Part shown: positions 1 to 8,266 of the stretch, piece by piece | Layout: each line of letters begins with the position of its first letter | How positions within the stretch are numbered: position 1 is the stretch's first letter | Assembly (NCBI GenBank): GCA_035651635.1 | Contig: DASRFK010000053.1 | Coordinates: 1 to 34,150, forward strand | DNA length: 34,150 nt | Direction: 5' to 3' | Origin: JANXQE01 sp035651635 | Lineage (GTDB): Bacteria > Verrucomicrobiota > Verrucomicrobiia > Limisphaerales > UBA8199 | The notes under the pieces: generated by a model | The model's database searches: none | Seen by the model: only the letters and a program-made list of their open reading frames with translations | What the model was told of the DNA's origin: nothing | Translations under genes and position numbers: made by a program

Positions 1-116
1 GGCTCAAACAATCCGGAATGCGTTGGTCAGTGCGCGGAGCCAACGCGATCATCGCTCTGCGCTGCTGCATCCTTTCCGGCCGCTTCGAAGATTTCTGGGC
101 TTCGCGCGCCCGATAA
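1..116 (+). CDS. ISKra4-like transposase, C-terminal end only (cut by window edge)
   Basis: Frame 3 is open from the window edge to a TAA at 114-116 and encodes about 37 residues. They contain LKQSGMRW, then RGANAI, IALRCC and GRFEDFW. This resembles the C-terminal end of ISKra4-family DDE transposases, where a conserved SGMRW motif is followed by a short helical tail ending near a Trp. The start and catalytic core lie outside the window, so activity cannot be judged. A second open frame just after the stop begins KSHFYLVHP; it may be a leftover of the element's end or a frameshifted tail. The family call rests on a short stretch and is a recollection of the motif, not a search. Confidence 0.55.
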   Translation, partial: LKQSGMRWSVRGANAIIALRCCILSGRFEDFWASRAR

Positions 117-534
117 ATCCCACTTTTATCTCGTCCACCCGCGCTCCGGCGACCAATGCGTGACGTTCCGGTTACGCTCGAGGGCCTCAGAGAGGAAGCC
201 AGATGAGGCGTGCCTTTCCTGGTTCACCTTGTGCCATTTGAAATATTCGATTTGCCATTTGTTCAGGTGTGATTGAATCTGTCGGTCATTCTGTGTTGAG
301 CGGCAGAAAATCGGCAGGGCTGCCGCACTCCAAAACCTTCGGTTCTCGAGGCCCGCGCCCGTGTCGCGCTAGCGTTTTGGACTGCGGCAGTCCTCTGCCG
401 CTTTTTTCGGCTTCCAGCCAAGACCGACACTTCCATTCGCACCCCATTTGTTCAGGGACCTTGCAAGTCTGGTCGGCTTGAGTATAAAGAGTGCATCACC
501 GAATGTTGCTTAACCGGCGTGAATTTAGCGTAAT
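117..534. other. Spacer between transposase remnant and first gene
   Basis: About 420 bases with no supportable gene. The only clear structure is the long inverted repeat at 312-400, described separately. A 70-codon open frame at 269-481 runs straight through that repeat and looks like its chance translation. The stretch is probably the flank of the insertion sequence plus the promoter region of the gene at 535; no convincing -35/-10 pair was seen. Confidence 0.5.
312..400. repeat. Long imperfect inverted repeat, REP-like dispersed element
   Basis: The left arm at 312-336 (CGGCAGGGCTGCCG then CACTCCAAAAC) pairs with the reverse complement of 374-400, with one mismatch and a 2-nt indel, around a loop of about 37 nt. 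Each arm also contains its own small palindrome (CGGCAG..CTGCCG), so the element can form a cruciform-like structure. A T-run follows the right arm at 401-406. The 15-nt string GCCGCACTCCAAAAC (322-336) recurs at 31632-31646, which shows that this is a dispersed family. Such palindromes are usually non-autonomous and mobilised in trans by REP-associated transposases; that origin is inferred. Confidence 0.75.
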
Positions 535-2430
535 ATGGGAAAGAAAGATCCTCGGGTAGACAACTACATCGCCAAATCGGCCCCGTTTGCCCAACCGATC
601 CTCAATCACCTTCGAGAGTTGGTTCACCGGGGCTGTCCCGAGACCGAAGAGACGATGAAATGGAGTATGCCGTCATTTGTATTCAAAGGGATTCTGTGCA
701 TGATGGCCGCGTTCAAGCAGCACGCCACTTTTGGCTTCTGGAAAGGCAAGCTGATCGTAGGCGAGAATGGCGAACAGCTTGGCATGGGACAGTTTGGGCG
801 GCTCACCTCCCTCCAGGATCTTCCATCCGACAAAACTTTGCTGCGATACATCCGTAAGGCAGCCGAACTAAATGCCGCCGGGGTCAAAGCTCCGCGTGAA
901 CGCGCCAAGCCGAGCGAAAAGCGCCAAATCGGCGTGCCCGATTTCCTGGCAACCGCGCTTAGCCAAAACAAACAAGCCAAAGGAAATTTTGAAAAATTCA
1001 GTTACAGCCACAAAAAGGAATACATCCAGTGGCTGGTGGAGGCCAAACGCGAAGAGACTCGACAGAAACGATTGCAGACCGCGCTGGCCTGGATCGCCCA
1101 GGGCAAGCCTCAAAACTGGAAGTATATGCGCGCCAAGTCGTTATTGCCCGCTCTGTTCGGGTTGTTCCTTTGCAGCGCTGCCCACGCGGCCGATTCATCG
1201 GCTGAGAAATTCTGGCCGCAGTGGCGAGGGCCGCTTGGTACGGGCGTGGCGCCGCATGCTGACCCGCCCTTGACCTGGAGCGAAACGAACCACGTCAAGT
1301 GGAAGCTTCCCATCCCCGGCGAGGGCGATTCGACGCCTGTCGTTTGGGGCAGTCGCGTGTTCATCCTGTCCGCGGTTCCCGTGGGAGAGGACGCCGCTGC
1401 ATCGGCCGGCAAGGAAAAGGGCTTGGGACCCTTCCGCTTTACTGTCATTTGCGTCGATCGTTCCGAGGGCAAGGTGGTCTGGCAGAAGGTTGCCCGAGAG
1501 ACCGCGCCGCACGAAGGTCGCCAGGAAAATAATACGTTTGCCTCCGCTTCACCGGTCACCGATGGGCAACTGCTCTGGGCCTTTTTTGGCTCGCGCGGTC
1601 TTCACTGTTACGATTTCGACGGCAATCTCAAATGGGAGAAGGATTTCGGGCAGATGAAGACCAAGATGGGGTTTGGGGAGGGGGCCTCGCCGGCGCTCTC
1701 CGGAGATACGCTGATCATCAATTGGGATCACGAGGGCGATGACTTCATTGCCGCATTGGACAAGACGACCGGCAAAGAACTCTGGCGCCAGCCTCGCAAC
1801 GAAGGCACCGGTTGGTCCACCCCGCTGATCGTCGATTATCATGGCCAAAAGCAGGTCGTCGTAAATGCGACCGGCAAAGTGCGCAGCTACGATTTGGCAA
1901 CTGGCAAGGAACTGTGGTCTTGCGCCGGACAAACCGCTAACGCGATCCCTTCTCCAGTCGCTCAGGGCGACTTCGTTTACTTAACGAGCGGGTTTCGCGG
2001 AAATGCCTTGCAGGCCATCCGGCTCGGGCGAACCGGAGATTTGACCGGGACCGATGCCATCGCCTGGAGCCATGACAAGAGCACACCTTACGTTCCATCG
2101 CCTTTGCTGGCGGGCGATTTCCTTTACCTCATCTCCGGCAATGACGCGATGCTCTCCTGCTTCAACGCCAAAACCGGCGAACCCTATTACGAACGCGAAC
2201 GATTGGAAGGCTTGCGAGGAGTGTATGCTTCGCCGGTTTGTGCTGGCGACCGTGTTTATGTTCTCGGGCGCGACGGGGTATGTGCCGTCCTCAGGAAAGG
2301 CGCCAAACCTGAAGTCCTGGCGCTTAATAAATTGGCCGACAATCGCTCGGATGCGTCGATTGCGCTGGTGGAGAACCAGCTCTTTGTCCGCACCGCCCAC
2401 AACCTGTATTGTATTTCTGAAAGCCAGTAG
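535..2430 (+). CDS. Fusion: YdeI/DUF1801-type cytoplasmic domain + exported PQQ-like beta-propeller
   Basis: A single 631-residue open frame holds two unrelated parts. Residues 1-198 look like a complete YdeI/OmpD-associated protein: a DUF1801 domain (KWSMPSF, GFWKG) followed by the YdeI C-terminal helices (YSHKKEYIQW, then a tail ending NWKYM). At residue 198 an internal Met opens a classical signal peptide (MRAKSLLPALFGLFLC..AHA), followed by a PQQ-like beta-propeller that begins WPQWRGP. Propeller repeats with WxxxxG-type blades (GKELW, GKVVW, GNLKW) run to the end. The second part is typical of exported Verrucomicrobiota/Planctomycetota proteins of unknown substrate. A signal peptide in mid-protein is odd: either the stop codon of the first gene was lost, or the propeller is translated from its own ATG at 1126. 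No frameshift or stop separates the halves in this sequence. Confidence 0.75.
   Translation: MGKKDPRVDNYIAKSAPFAQPILNHLRELVHRGCPETEETMKWSMPSFVFKGILCMMAAFKQHATFGFWKGKLIVGENGEQLGMGQFGRLTSLQDLPSDKTLLRYIRKAAELNAAGVKAPRERAKPSEKRQIGVPDFLATALSQNKQAKGNFEKFSYSHKKEYIQWLVEAKREETRQKRLQTALAWIAQGKPQNWKYMRAKSLLPALFGLFLCSAAHAADSSAEKFWPQWRGPLGTGVAPHADPPLTWSETNHVKWKLPIPGEGDSTPVVWGSRVFILSAVPVGEDAAASAGKEKGLGPFRFTVICVDRSEGKVVWQKVARETAPHEGRQENNTFASASPVTDGQLLWAFFGSRGLHCYDFDGNLKWEKDFGQMKTKMGFGEGASPALSGDTLIINWDHEGDDFIAALDKTTGKELWRQPRNEGTGWSTPLIVDYHGQKQVVVNATGKVRSYDLATGKELWSCAGQTANAIPSPVAQGDFVYLTSGFRGNALQAIRLGRTGDLTGTDAIAWSHDKSTPYVPSPLLAGDFLYLISGNDAMLSCFNAKTGEPYYERERLEGLRGVYASPVCAGDRVYVLGRDGVCAVLRKGAKPEVLALNKLADNRSDASIALVENQLFVRTAHNLYCISESQ
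1118..1128 (+). other. Probable internal translation start of the propeller half
   Basis: A GGAAG stretch at 1118-1122 lies 3 nt before an in-frame ATG at 1126-1128. That ATG is the first codon of a signal peptide with basic residues, a Leu/Phe-rich core and an AHA cleavage site. The spacing is short, so as a ribosome site it is weak. The signal peptide makes separate translation from here more plausible than export of the full fusion. Confidence 0.5.
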
Positions 2431-2465
2431 CGGCACCGCTCGATCGAGCACGCTTCGGGCACCAG

Positions 2466-2927
2466 ATGCCAACGACCATTCAGGCACTTTGTGCGCCGCC
2501 CGACGGCCTGGGCTGGGGTGCCGTCAAACTGCGGTTCGCGGGCATCGTGCCGGCGGATGTGTCGGCCGGGCTCGTTCCTTATTATCATTTTTTAATCCTG
2601 CTGGCCGACGGTACGGAGGTCGGACACATCAATTTCAGGCTCGGCCTTTCTGAACATGTCCGGATCAGCGCCGGGCATATCGGCTACGAAATTCGTGAAC
2701 CGTTCCGCGGACATGGGTATGCCTTGAACGCGTGTCACGCCATTGCGCCTTTTGTTCGTTCGCTCTATCCTCGCGTCATCATCACTTGTGACCCGGAAAA
2801 CCACCCCTCGCGACGCACCATAGAAAAATTGGGGGCGAGCTTTATTGAGGAGATCGACGTGCCGCGCCACGATCCGCAATACCGGCCCGGCGGCCGCCGC
2901 AAGCGTCGGTACGAATGGATCCCTTGA
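2466..2927 (+). CDS. GNAT-family N-acetyltransferase
   Basis: A 153-residue protein of the usual size for a single GNAT domain. The middle reads GHIGYEIREPFRGHGYA, which matches motif A of the family: an acidic/aromatic beta strand and then the R-G-H-G-Y-A acetyl-CoA pyrophosphate loop. Motif B follows around ITCDPENHPSRRTIEKLGA, where Asn and the R-x-IE-x-LGA helix are typical of RimJ/RimL-like acetyltransferases. The family transfers acetyl from acetyl-CoA to an amine of a small molecule or protein N-terminus; the substrate cannot be told. The gene starts 35 nt after the propeller stop and overlaps the next gene by 13 nt, which suggests co-transcription. Its C-terminus is Arg-rich. Confidence 0.85.
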   Translation: MPTTIQALCAPPDGLGWGAVKLRFAGIVPADVSAGLVPYYHFLILLADGTEVGHINFRLGLSEHVRISAGHIGYEIREPFRGHGYALNACHAIAPFVRSLYPRVIITCDPENHPSRRTIEKLGASFIEEIDVPRHDPQYRPGGRRKRRYEWIP

Positions 2928-5383
2928 AGCGACAATGGATCCTTCTCAGCTTGTTGTTCCTGGGCAGCGGCTGCGCGGCGCTGATCTATGAGATTGTCTG
3001 GTTCCAGAATCTTCAGCTGGTGATTGGTTCCACCGCGGTCTCGTTGGGAGTCCTGCTGGCGGCTTTTATGGGCGGGATGTGCCTGGGCAGCCTCATACTT
3101 CCGCGACTGCTCCCTCAGCAGTTCCATCCGGTGCGGCTTTGGGCACTGCTCGAATTGGGCGTCGGACTCTTTGGCATCATTGTTTTGTACGCGGTGCCTT
3201 GGCTGGGCAAAGTGTATGCAGCCATCGTGCCGGGCGGAGCTATAGGTTTGGTTGTTCGCGGCGTGCTTGGTTCGGCCTGTTTGTTGCCGCCGACCATTTT
3301 AATGGGCGCCACTCTGCCGGTGATGGCACGCCTGGCACCCTCGACGCGACGCGGTGCCTCGTTGGTCGGGCTGCTCTATGGCGCGAATACACTGGGGGCC
3401 GTTATTGGCGCTCTGCTCGCCGGGTTCGTTCTGCTGCGATTGTTTGATTCGGTGGCGGCCACTTTCATTGCTGTGGGCCTCAACCTGGCGCTGGCGGGGC
3501 TGGGGTTTGCTCTCGCGGCTGCGCCACAGCTTTCGATGCCGAGCAATGCAAGTTCCCGGGGAGAAGTCGCTCAGCCAGCTCCGCGGCCCATCGGGTCTTT
3601 TCCGCCGCCAACTGGAATCTATCTCGCGATCGGTGTTTCCGGGTTTTGCGCCTTGGGAGCCGAGGTGCTCTGGACGCGATTATTGTCACTGATCCTCGGC
3701 GGAACGACGTATACCTTTTCGGTCATTCTGGCCGTCTTCTTGTTGGGTCTGGGGGCCGGCAGCGGCGCGGGTGCCCTGCTGGCCCGCCGAGCCCGGGATC
3801 CCGCTCTTGCGCTCGGGTTCAGCCAATGGCTGGTGGCCGGCGCACTGGCCTGGGCGGCCTTGATGTTGAACCAATCAATGCCCTATTGGCCGATTAATCC
3901 CTCTCTTTCCAAAAGTGTTTGGTCCAATTTTCAGCTCGATTTACTGCGATGTGCCTGGGCGGTTTTCCCGGCTGCGTGTCTTTGGGGGGCTGGTTTTCCG
4001 CTGGCCCTGGCGGCCGCCACACGCACCAGTGGCGGCGCAAGAGACCTCGTTGGCAAGCTCTACGCCGCCAATACGCTTGGATCCATTTTGGGCGGCACCC
4101 TAGTGAGTGTTCTTTTCATCGCCTGGCTCGGAACACAGCAAACGCATCGAATCCTGATTGTGCTGTCGGCGGTGGCGGGGGTCCTGGCACAGCTGAAAAT
4201 CGGCGAGCGGGAAAACGGAAGACGCGCGCCGTTTTCGGGCTGGAAAATCGTGCTGCCTCGAACTCTTTGGCTAGTGCTGTTGGCGATGGTCGCGGCGCTT
4301 GCGTGGAGTGTGCCCGCGGTGGCGTGGCAGCTGATCGCGTATGGGCGGTATTTGCCGCAGAAAACCGAATTGGGCACCGCCCTGTATGTCGGTGAAGGCA
4401 TGAACGCATCCGTGGCAGTCACTGAATTGAGCAGCGGGGTCCGGAATTTTCACGTCAGCGGCAAAATTGAAGCCTCAACCGAACAACAGGACATGCGGCT
4501 CCAGCGGATGCTCGCACACATCCCAGCTTTGTTTCACCCCGATCCCCGCTCGGTCCTGGTCGTGGGCTGCGGCGCCGGCGTGACCGCCGGCTCATTTCTG
4601 GTGCATCCCGGCATTGAGAGAATCCGGTTGTGCGAAATAGAACCGCTCATTCCAAAGCAGGTGGCGCGGTTCTTCGCGGAAGAAAACTACGACGTGGTTC
4701 AGGACCCGCGGGTGCACCTCGCTTACGACGATGCGCGCCATTTCATCCTCACCACGCGCGAAACCTTCGATGTGATTACTTCGGACCCAATCCACCCCTG
4801 GGTGAAGGGCGCCGCGACTCTCTATACGAAGGAATACTTCGAGTTGTGCAAACGTCATTTGAATTCCGGCGGCTTCGTCAGCCAGTGGGTGCCGCTCTAT
4901 GAAAGTGACCTGGCTACTGTCAAAAGTGAAATCGCCACTTTTTTCTCCGTGTTCCCTTACGGGACAATCTGGAGCAATGAAGATCTCGGAGCCGGTTATG
5001 ATTTGGTGTTGCTGGGACAAACCGAGCCGCTGGAGGTGGATCTCGAGATCCTGCAGAGGCGCCTTAACCGCGCCGATCACAAACGGGTGGCACAGTCGCT
5101 GCGGGACGTTGGCATCCGCTCGGCCTTTACCCTCGTTGCTACTTATGCCGGCCAGGCGCGCGACTTGCAACCGTGGCTCAAAAACGCCCAGCTGAATCGC
5201 GACCGTGATCTCCGGTTGCAGTACCTCGCCGGCCTGGGGCTTTACGCCAACCAATCTGACAGTATCTACTCTCAGTTATCAAACTATCGGACATTCTCGG
5301 CCGACATTTTCGTCGGCTCTAACACCTGGAATGACGCGCTGAGGAGAACCTTCGCAAAACCCGATTCGGCCGCGCCTCGCTGA
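2915..5383 (+). CDS. Fused multi-span membrane protein / spermidine-synthase-like methyltransferase-fold protein
   Basis: An 822-residue protein. The first ~470 residues hold many hydrophobic segments in the pattern of the 'fused MFS/spermidine synthase' family, including LIYEIVWFQ and LLPPTILMGATLPVMAR near the first repeat and a second membrane block starting with FCALGAEVLWTRLL. The soluble C-terminal part begins near residue 520 and contains a nucleotide-binding loop VLVVGCGAGVTAG (about 547-559), an acidic strand end LCEIEP and the SDPIHPW motif (about 623-629), as in polyamine aminopropyltransferase folds. The family is abundant in Verrucomicrobiota and related phyla, but its reaction is not settled; aminopropyl transfer is inferred from the fold only. 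The start at 2915 lies inside the GNAT gene. The stop lies 8 nt from the convergent lipoprotein gene. Confidence 0.8.
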   Translation: MDPLKRQWILLSLLFLGSGCAALIYEIVWFQNLQLVIGSTAVSLGVLLAAFMGGMCLGSLILPRLLPQQFHPVRLWALLELGVGLFGIIVLYAVPWLGKVYAAIVPGGAIGLVVRGVLGSACLLPPTILMGATLPVMARLAPSTRRGASLVGLLYGANTLGAVIGALLAGFVLLRLFDSVAATFIAVGLNLALAGLGFALAAAPQLSMPSNASSRGEVAQPAPRPIGSFPPPTGIYLAIGVSGFCALGAEVLWTRLLSLILGGTTYTFSVILAVFLLGLGAGSGAGALLARRARDPALALGFSQWLVAGALAWAALMLNQSMPYWPINPSLSKSVWSNFQLDLLRCAWAVFPAACLWGAGFPLALAAATRTSGGARDLVGKLYAANTLGSILGGTLVSVLFIAWLGTQQTHRILIVLSAVAGVLAQLKIGERENGRRAPFSGWKIVLPRTLWLVLLAMVAALAWSVPAVAWQLIAYGRYLPQKTELGTALYVGEGMNASVAVTELSSGVRNFHVSGKIEASTEQQDMRLQRMLAHIPALFHPDPRSVLVVGCGAGVTAGSFLVHPGIERIRLCEIEPLIPKQVARFFAEENYDVVQDPRVHLAYDDARHFILTTRETFDVITSDPIHPWVKGAATLYTKEYFELCKRHLNSGGFVSQWVPLYESDLATVKSEIATFFSVFPYGTIWSNEDLGAGYDLVLLGQTEPLEVDLEILQRRLNRADHKRVAQSLRDVGIRSAFTLVATYAGQARDLQPWLKNAQLNRDRDLRLQYLAGLGLYANQSDSIYSQLSNYRTFSADIFVGSNTWNDALRRTFAKPDSAAPR

Positions 5384-5391
5384 GCCAAGCG

Positions 5392-5541
5392 TCAGTGCCA
5401 GTCGTGGTGTTCCCAGTGTTCGTGCCCGTAACCGTGCCAATGGTCGTCCCAATCTCCGCCGCGTCCTTCGCGGACCACGCAACCTGATGTCGCCAGCAGG
5501 ACAATGAGCGCAAACAGCCCGAACAACACTTTCGATTTCAT
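5392..5541 (-). CDS. Very small His/Trp/Asp-rich lipoprotein
   Basis: A 49-residue protein. It begins MKSKVLFGLFALIVLL and reaches a lipobox-like ATSGC (Cys21), which predicts cleavage and lipidation by signal peptidase II. The mature part is only 29 residues: VVREGRGG, then an alternating run rich in His (7), Trp (4) and Asp/Glu (6), ending EHWEHHDWH. This composition suggests metal binding (Zn, Cu or Ni) at the outer membrane, but that is inference. The start is fixed by a strong GGAGG 7 nt upstream; longer readings of the frame begin upstream of that site and are not supported. It is convergent with the spermidine-synthase-like gene and divergent from the unknown gene at 5693. Short lipoproteins of this kind are often missed by annotation. 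Confidence 0.75.
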   Translation of the reverse strand: MKSKVLFGLFALIVLLATSGCVVREGRGGDWDDHWHGYGHEHWEHHDWH

Positions 5542-5548
5542 AGTTAAA

Positions 5549-5553
5549 CCTCC
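5549..5553 (-). promoter_or_regulatory. Shine-Dalgarno site fixing the lipoprotein start
   Basis: On the minus strand this reads GGAGG, separated by 7 nt (TTTAACT) from the ATG at 5541. It is one of the few near-perfect ribosome sites in the window and selects the 49-codon reading over longer ones. Confidence 0.8.
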
Positions 5554-5692
5554 ACAAAAACGCTTCCCCCACACCGTAAACGCGGCAATAGGGTGAACTC
5601 CGGTCGGGCGCCGCGGGTAAAACAATTTCTCCTTTGTTTGTAACGTTTGGCTTCAAACGGAGCATAGCTGGGTAAATGAATTAACCAAAACT

Positions 5693-6547
5693 ATGCCCGA
5701 AACCCTAAAAGTACTGACCGCCGCCGCAAAAGAGGAGCAGTTGAAAAATCAGAACCTCGCCGCCCGAAATGTCGTTCAAAACGAAATCGGCATTCGAGTC
5801 GATGATTTGGACGCCAAAGATTACGCCAGGCTGGGGCAATCCATGGCCAAGTTCAAAAAATCAGCCGAGTGGGTGATTTCCTTCGACGGTGATTGGTTCG
5901 CCTATTACGTCCGGGTCGGTTCGGACAAGGCGTCCAAGATCGATATCAGCTCAGTCCGACTTTCCGAGGAAAGCGATCTCGAAAAGCGAAAGAAAATTCT
6001 TTCCGCGCTGGTGGCGCGCAAAGCCGCCGCCCAGGCTCAGGTTGACGCCTTCTACAAGGCTCATCCCGACCCGGAAGCCCTGGCCGAGTTGAAGAAACAA
6101 ATTGACGATCTGGGCAACGCGGTCAAAACTGCCGAGGCTTTAATCCCGAGATTTCAAAAGTTCAAGTTTGAAACCGACGACCCCGGCATGTTTGGCGGCC
6201 TGGAGACGTGGACCGACAAACATTCTCTGAGCCATTACGTGGAATTCCTGTTCCTGTTAAAGGCGCCCAACGACCCGCAAGCCATTTTTGACACCTACAT
6301 CAAGGTGGGCGCCTCGTTGCCTGTGAATCTGCGCGATGCCACACGCATTGCCATTGAGCGCGATTTGAAGGCTGGCAAGAAGCCGGATTTCACGCATGCG
6401 CGCGCAGAAATTCTCCAGGTAGTCGACGGGAAGATAATCCCGGCCTACCGTCGCGAGGCGATTGCCGGGATTAACAAACAGGTCGCTGCCCAAAAGAAGG
6501 ATCTCGAAACTTTAATTCAACGATACCGCGCCATGGGAGGAAAGTAG
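5693..6547 (+). CDS. Unrecognised 284-residue protein with central coiled coil
   Basis: No family was recognised. The protein has no signal peptide, no membrane segment and no cysteine, so it is probably cytoplasmic. Residues ~1-90 form a mixed region with aromatic strands (AEWVISFDGDWFAYYVRVG). A helical, charge-rich, coiled-coil-like stretch covers ~95-155 (repeated Leu/Ala heptads such as DLEKRKKILSALVARK). The rest is mixed, with a second helical segment at the C-terminus (INKQVAAQKKDLETLIQRY). It stands alone: divergent from the lipoprotein gene and convergent with the beta-helix gene 9 nt downstream. The ATG at 5693 has no clear Shine-Dalgarno site, so the start is uncertain. Coding character is supported by the length and by codon use like that of neighbours. 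Confidence 0.7.
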   Translation: MPETLKVLTAAAKEEQLKNQNLAARNVVQNEIGIRVDDLDAKDYARLGQSMAKFKKSAEWVISFDGDWFAYYVRVGSDKASKIDISSVRLSEESDLEKRKKILSALVARKAAAQAQVDAFYKAHPDPEALAELKKQIDDLGNAVKTAEALIPRFQKFKFETDDPGMFGGLETWTDKHSLSHYVEFLFLLKAPNDPQAIFDTYIKVGASLPVNLRDATRIAIERDLKAGKKPDFTHARAEILQVVDGKIIPAYRREAIAGINKQVAAQKKDLETLIQRYRAMGGK

Positions 6548-6556
6548 CCCGGCCGG

Positions 6557-8053
6557 CTATGGCGACAAACGCGCGCGATAGAATTCTCGCGGCTGGAGAC
6601 GATTGGTTCCAGTGACCGAAACCAATCCGCCCGAACCCGGAATATCGGCCGCAACGACCGTCCAGGCGCCGGTCAGATCGTTGGCCCGCAGCAAATCGTA
6701 GCTTTCCCCCAGATAAGTCAGGATCCGGAGCACCACATTGCTGCCCGTGACCACGACGCCATTAAACGAAGGGGGCGTTTGGGAGCTGAACTCATCCGCC
6801 CCGAGGTCGGACCGGGCGCCCCGAGGGCGGCGTTCGCCATCGAAGTCATTGGTCACGCTGTTAAGCACCGGCGCCTGATCGATTACGTTGGTCGCGCTGG
6901 CCAGCAGGTGCAGGTCGCCATTGGCGGCATTGACGAACATAACTGAGGCTGCCGTGGTGGCGTTTGAACTGAGCGTGGCGCTCGCATTGTCGCGCAGATG
7001 CACAGGGGCGTCGCTAAGATTGTTGCGAGCGGTGCCGTTGGTGGTGGTCGAGAAACGGAACTCGATGGCGTAAAACTCGTTGCCGTTGAGCAGCACGCTG
7101 TTGTGGTCCATCTGCGTCCCCGGAGAGTTCCATGCGATGAGCGATCCATCGGAACTTGCCTTTCGGCTGGCACTCATTAACCCGGGAGACAGGTACACGA
7201 AATTGTTGCGAACCGCGCCCCCGCTGTGGTCGAAATAGGGTGTCGTGTTATCCAGTCCATACGCCACCGCGCGATCCACATTCACAAAGGTGTTCTGTTC
7301 GGTAATCGTGCCCACTGAATGGCGCCAGAACAACACGGATGGATTCCAGAGATAGGCCGCCGAATCAGGATTATGCAGGTTTTTGAATAAGTTCCCTCGC
7401 ACGACCCAGTTCTGCGCGGCATGCGCACTGATGCCGTTGAAGTAACCGATCCCTGTTCCATGATCCCCCGGCGGGTTGCCGGTGTATTCGAACCAGCAGT
7501 ACTCAACCACGCCATTGTTCACGCCCAGGCCGGCGTTGACGTCGGTAGGGTTGGATTTGACGAATTGCGAGCCGGCATTGATCAGGCGCACGCAGTACAC
7601 CAGCGGCGACTGCGCGCCGGGATTGAAAATGATCTCGTTGTCCCACGTATCGCGAATGGTCAAGTGCGCGACGGTTGTATTGGTGCCGTTAGACCAAACG
7701 CCAAACGGAACATTGCCATAGCTTGCGTTATCCATGCCTTTTCCGACCAGAACAACATTCGTGCTGCCGGCGGTGCCGCGGATGGTGATGTCATTTCGCC
7801 CGTTAATGTAAAGCGTGCTAGTCAGGTTATACGTCCCGTCCGCGATCAAAACCGTGTCCCCGTTCTGCAAATTGCCCAAGGCGGTCTGCAACTGCGACTC
7901 GGTAGACACGCGAACTATCCGGACGCCGGTGAGGGGCAAAGGCGGAGCGTTCCCCGGCGTTGCGCTTTGTGTGACTCTTGCCAGAACTAGAAGACTGAAG
8001 ATCGCCACTCGCGTCGATGACGGCAACCAGCGCGAGGAGATGAGCAGCTTCAT
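6557..8053 (-). CDS. Secreted right-handed beta-helix protein (pectate-lyase/chondroitinase-B-like fold)
   Basis: About 498 residues from the chosen ATG at 8053, which opens a signal peptide (MKLLISSRWLPSSTRVAIFSLLVL, cleavage after TQSA). A longer frame begins with a TTG at 8143 and would bury this signal. The mature part opens with the strand pattern of chondroitinase-B-like beta helices (QLQTALGNLQNGDTVLIADGTY; NDITIRGTAG; TVAHLTIRDTW). It continues with Asn-rich parallel-helix rungs (VVRGNLFKNL, AVRNNFVYL, TARNNLSDA). The last ~70 residues (YDLLRANDLTGAW..REFYRARLSP) match a C-terminal beta domain common in secreted Verrucomicrobiota proteins. The fold suggests polysaccharide binding or cleavage; no catalytic residues were assigned, so the substrate is unknown. 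Confidence 0.75.
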   Translation of the reverse strand: MKLLISSRWLPSSTRVAIFSLLVLARVTQSATPGNAPPLPLTGVRIVRVSTESQLQTALGNLQNGDTVLIADGTYNLTSTLYINGRNDITIRGTAGSTNVVLVGKGMDNASYGNVPFGVWSNGTNTTVAHLTIRDTWDNEIIFNPGAQSPLVYCVRLINAGSQFVKSNPTDVNAGLGVNNGVVEYCWFEYTGNPPGDHGTGIGYFNGISAHAAQNWVVRGNLFKNLHNPDSAAYLWNPSVLFWRHSVGTITEQNTFVNVDRAVAYGLDNTTPYFDHSGGAVRNNFVYLSPGLMSASRKASSDGSLIAWNSPGTQMDHNSVLLNGNEFYAIEFRFSTTTNGTARNNLSDAPVHLRDNASATLSSNATTAASVMFVNAANGDLHLLASATNVIDQAPVLNSVTNDFDGERRPRGARSDLGADEFSSQTPPSFNGVVVTGSNVVLRILTYLGESYDLLRANDLTGAWTVVAADIPGSGGLVSVTGTNRLQPREFYRARLSP

Positions 8054-8266
8054 CAACGCCGTCGGGTTTGCCGCTCTAACCCGGTCAGGAATGGCTTGCC
8101 ACATGAGCGCAATGTAACCGATTATCTGGCTTTGACCCGCCAATACTGTTTGGGAATGTCCACGCCCCCACTGGTCGAGCCGGGCGTCCCACGGTAAGAT
8201 TGGATTGTGGTTTCACAGAACTCATCTCATTGGCGGGCCCCTAAAGACGATCACCCAGCCCTTACA

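Noticed and set aside
269..481. 70-codon open frame at the left edge
   Set aside because: It runs through both arms of the inverted repeat at 312-400; the residues are the translation of the repeat, with no ribosome site or recognised domain.
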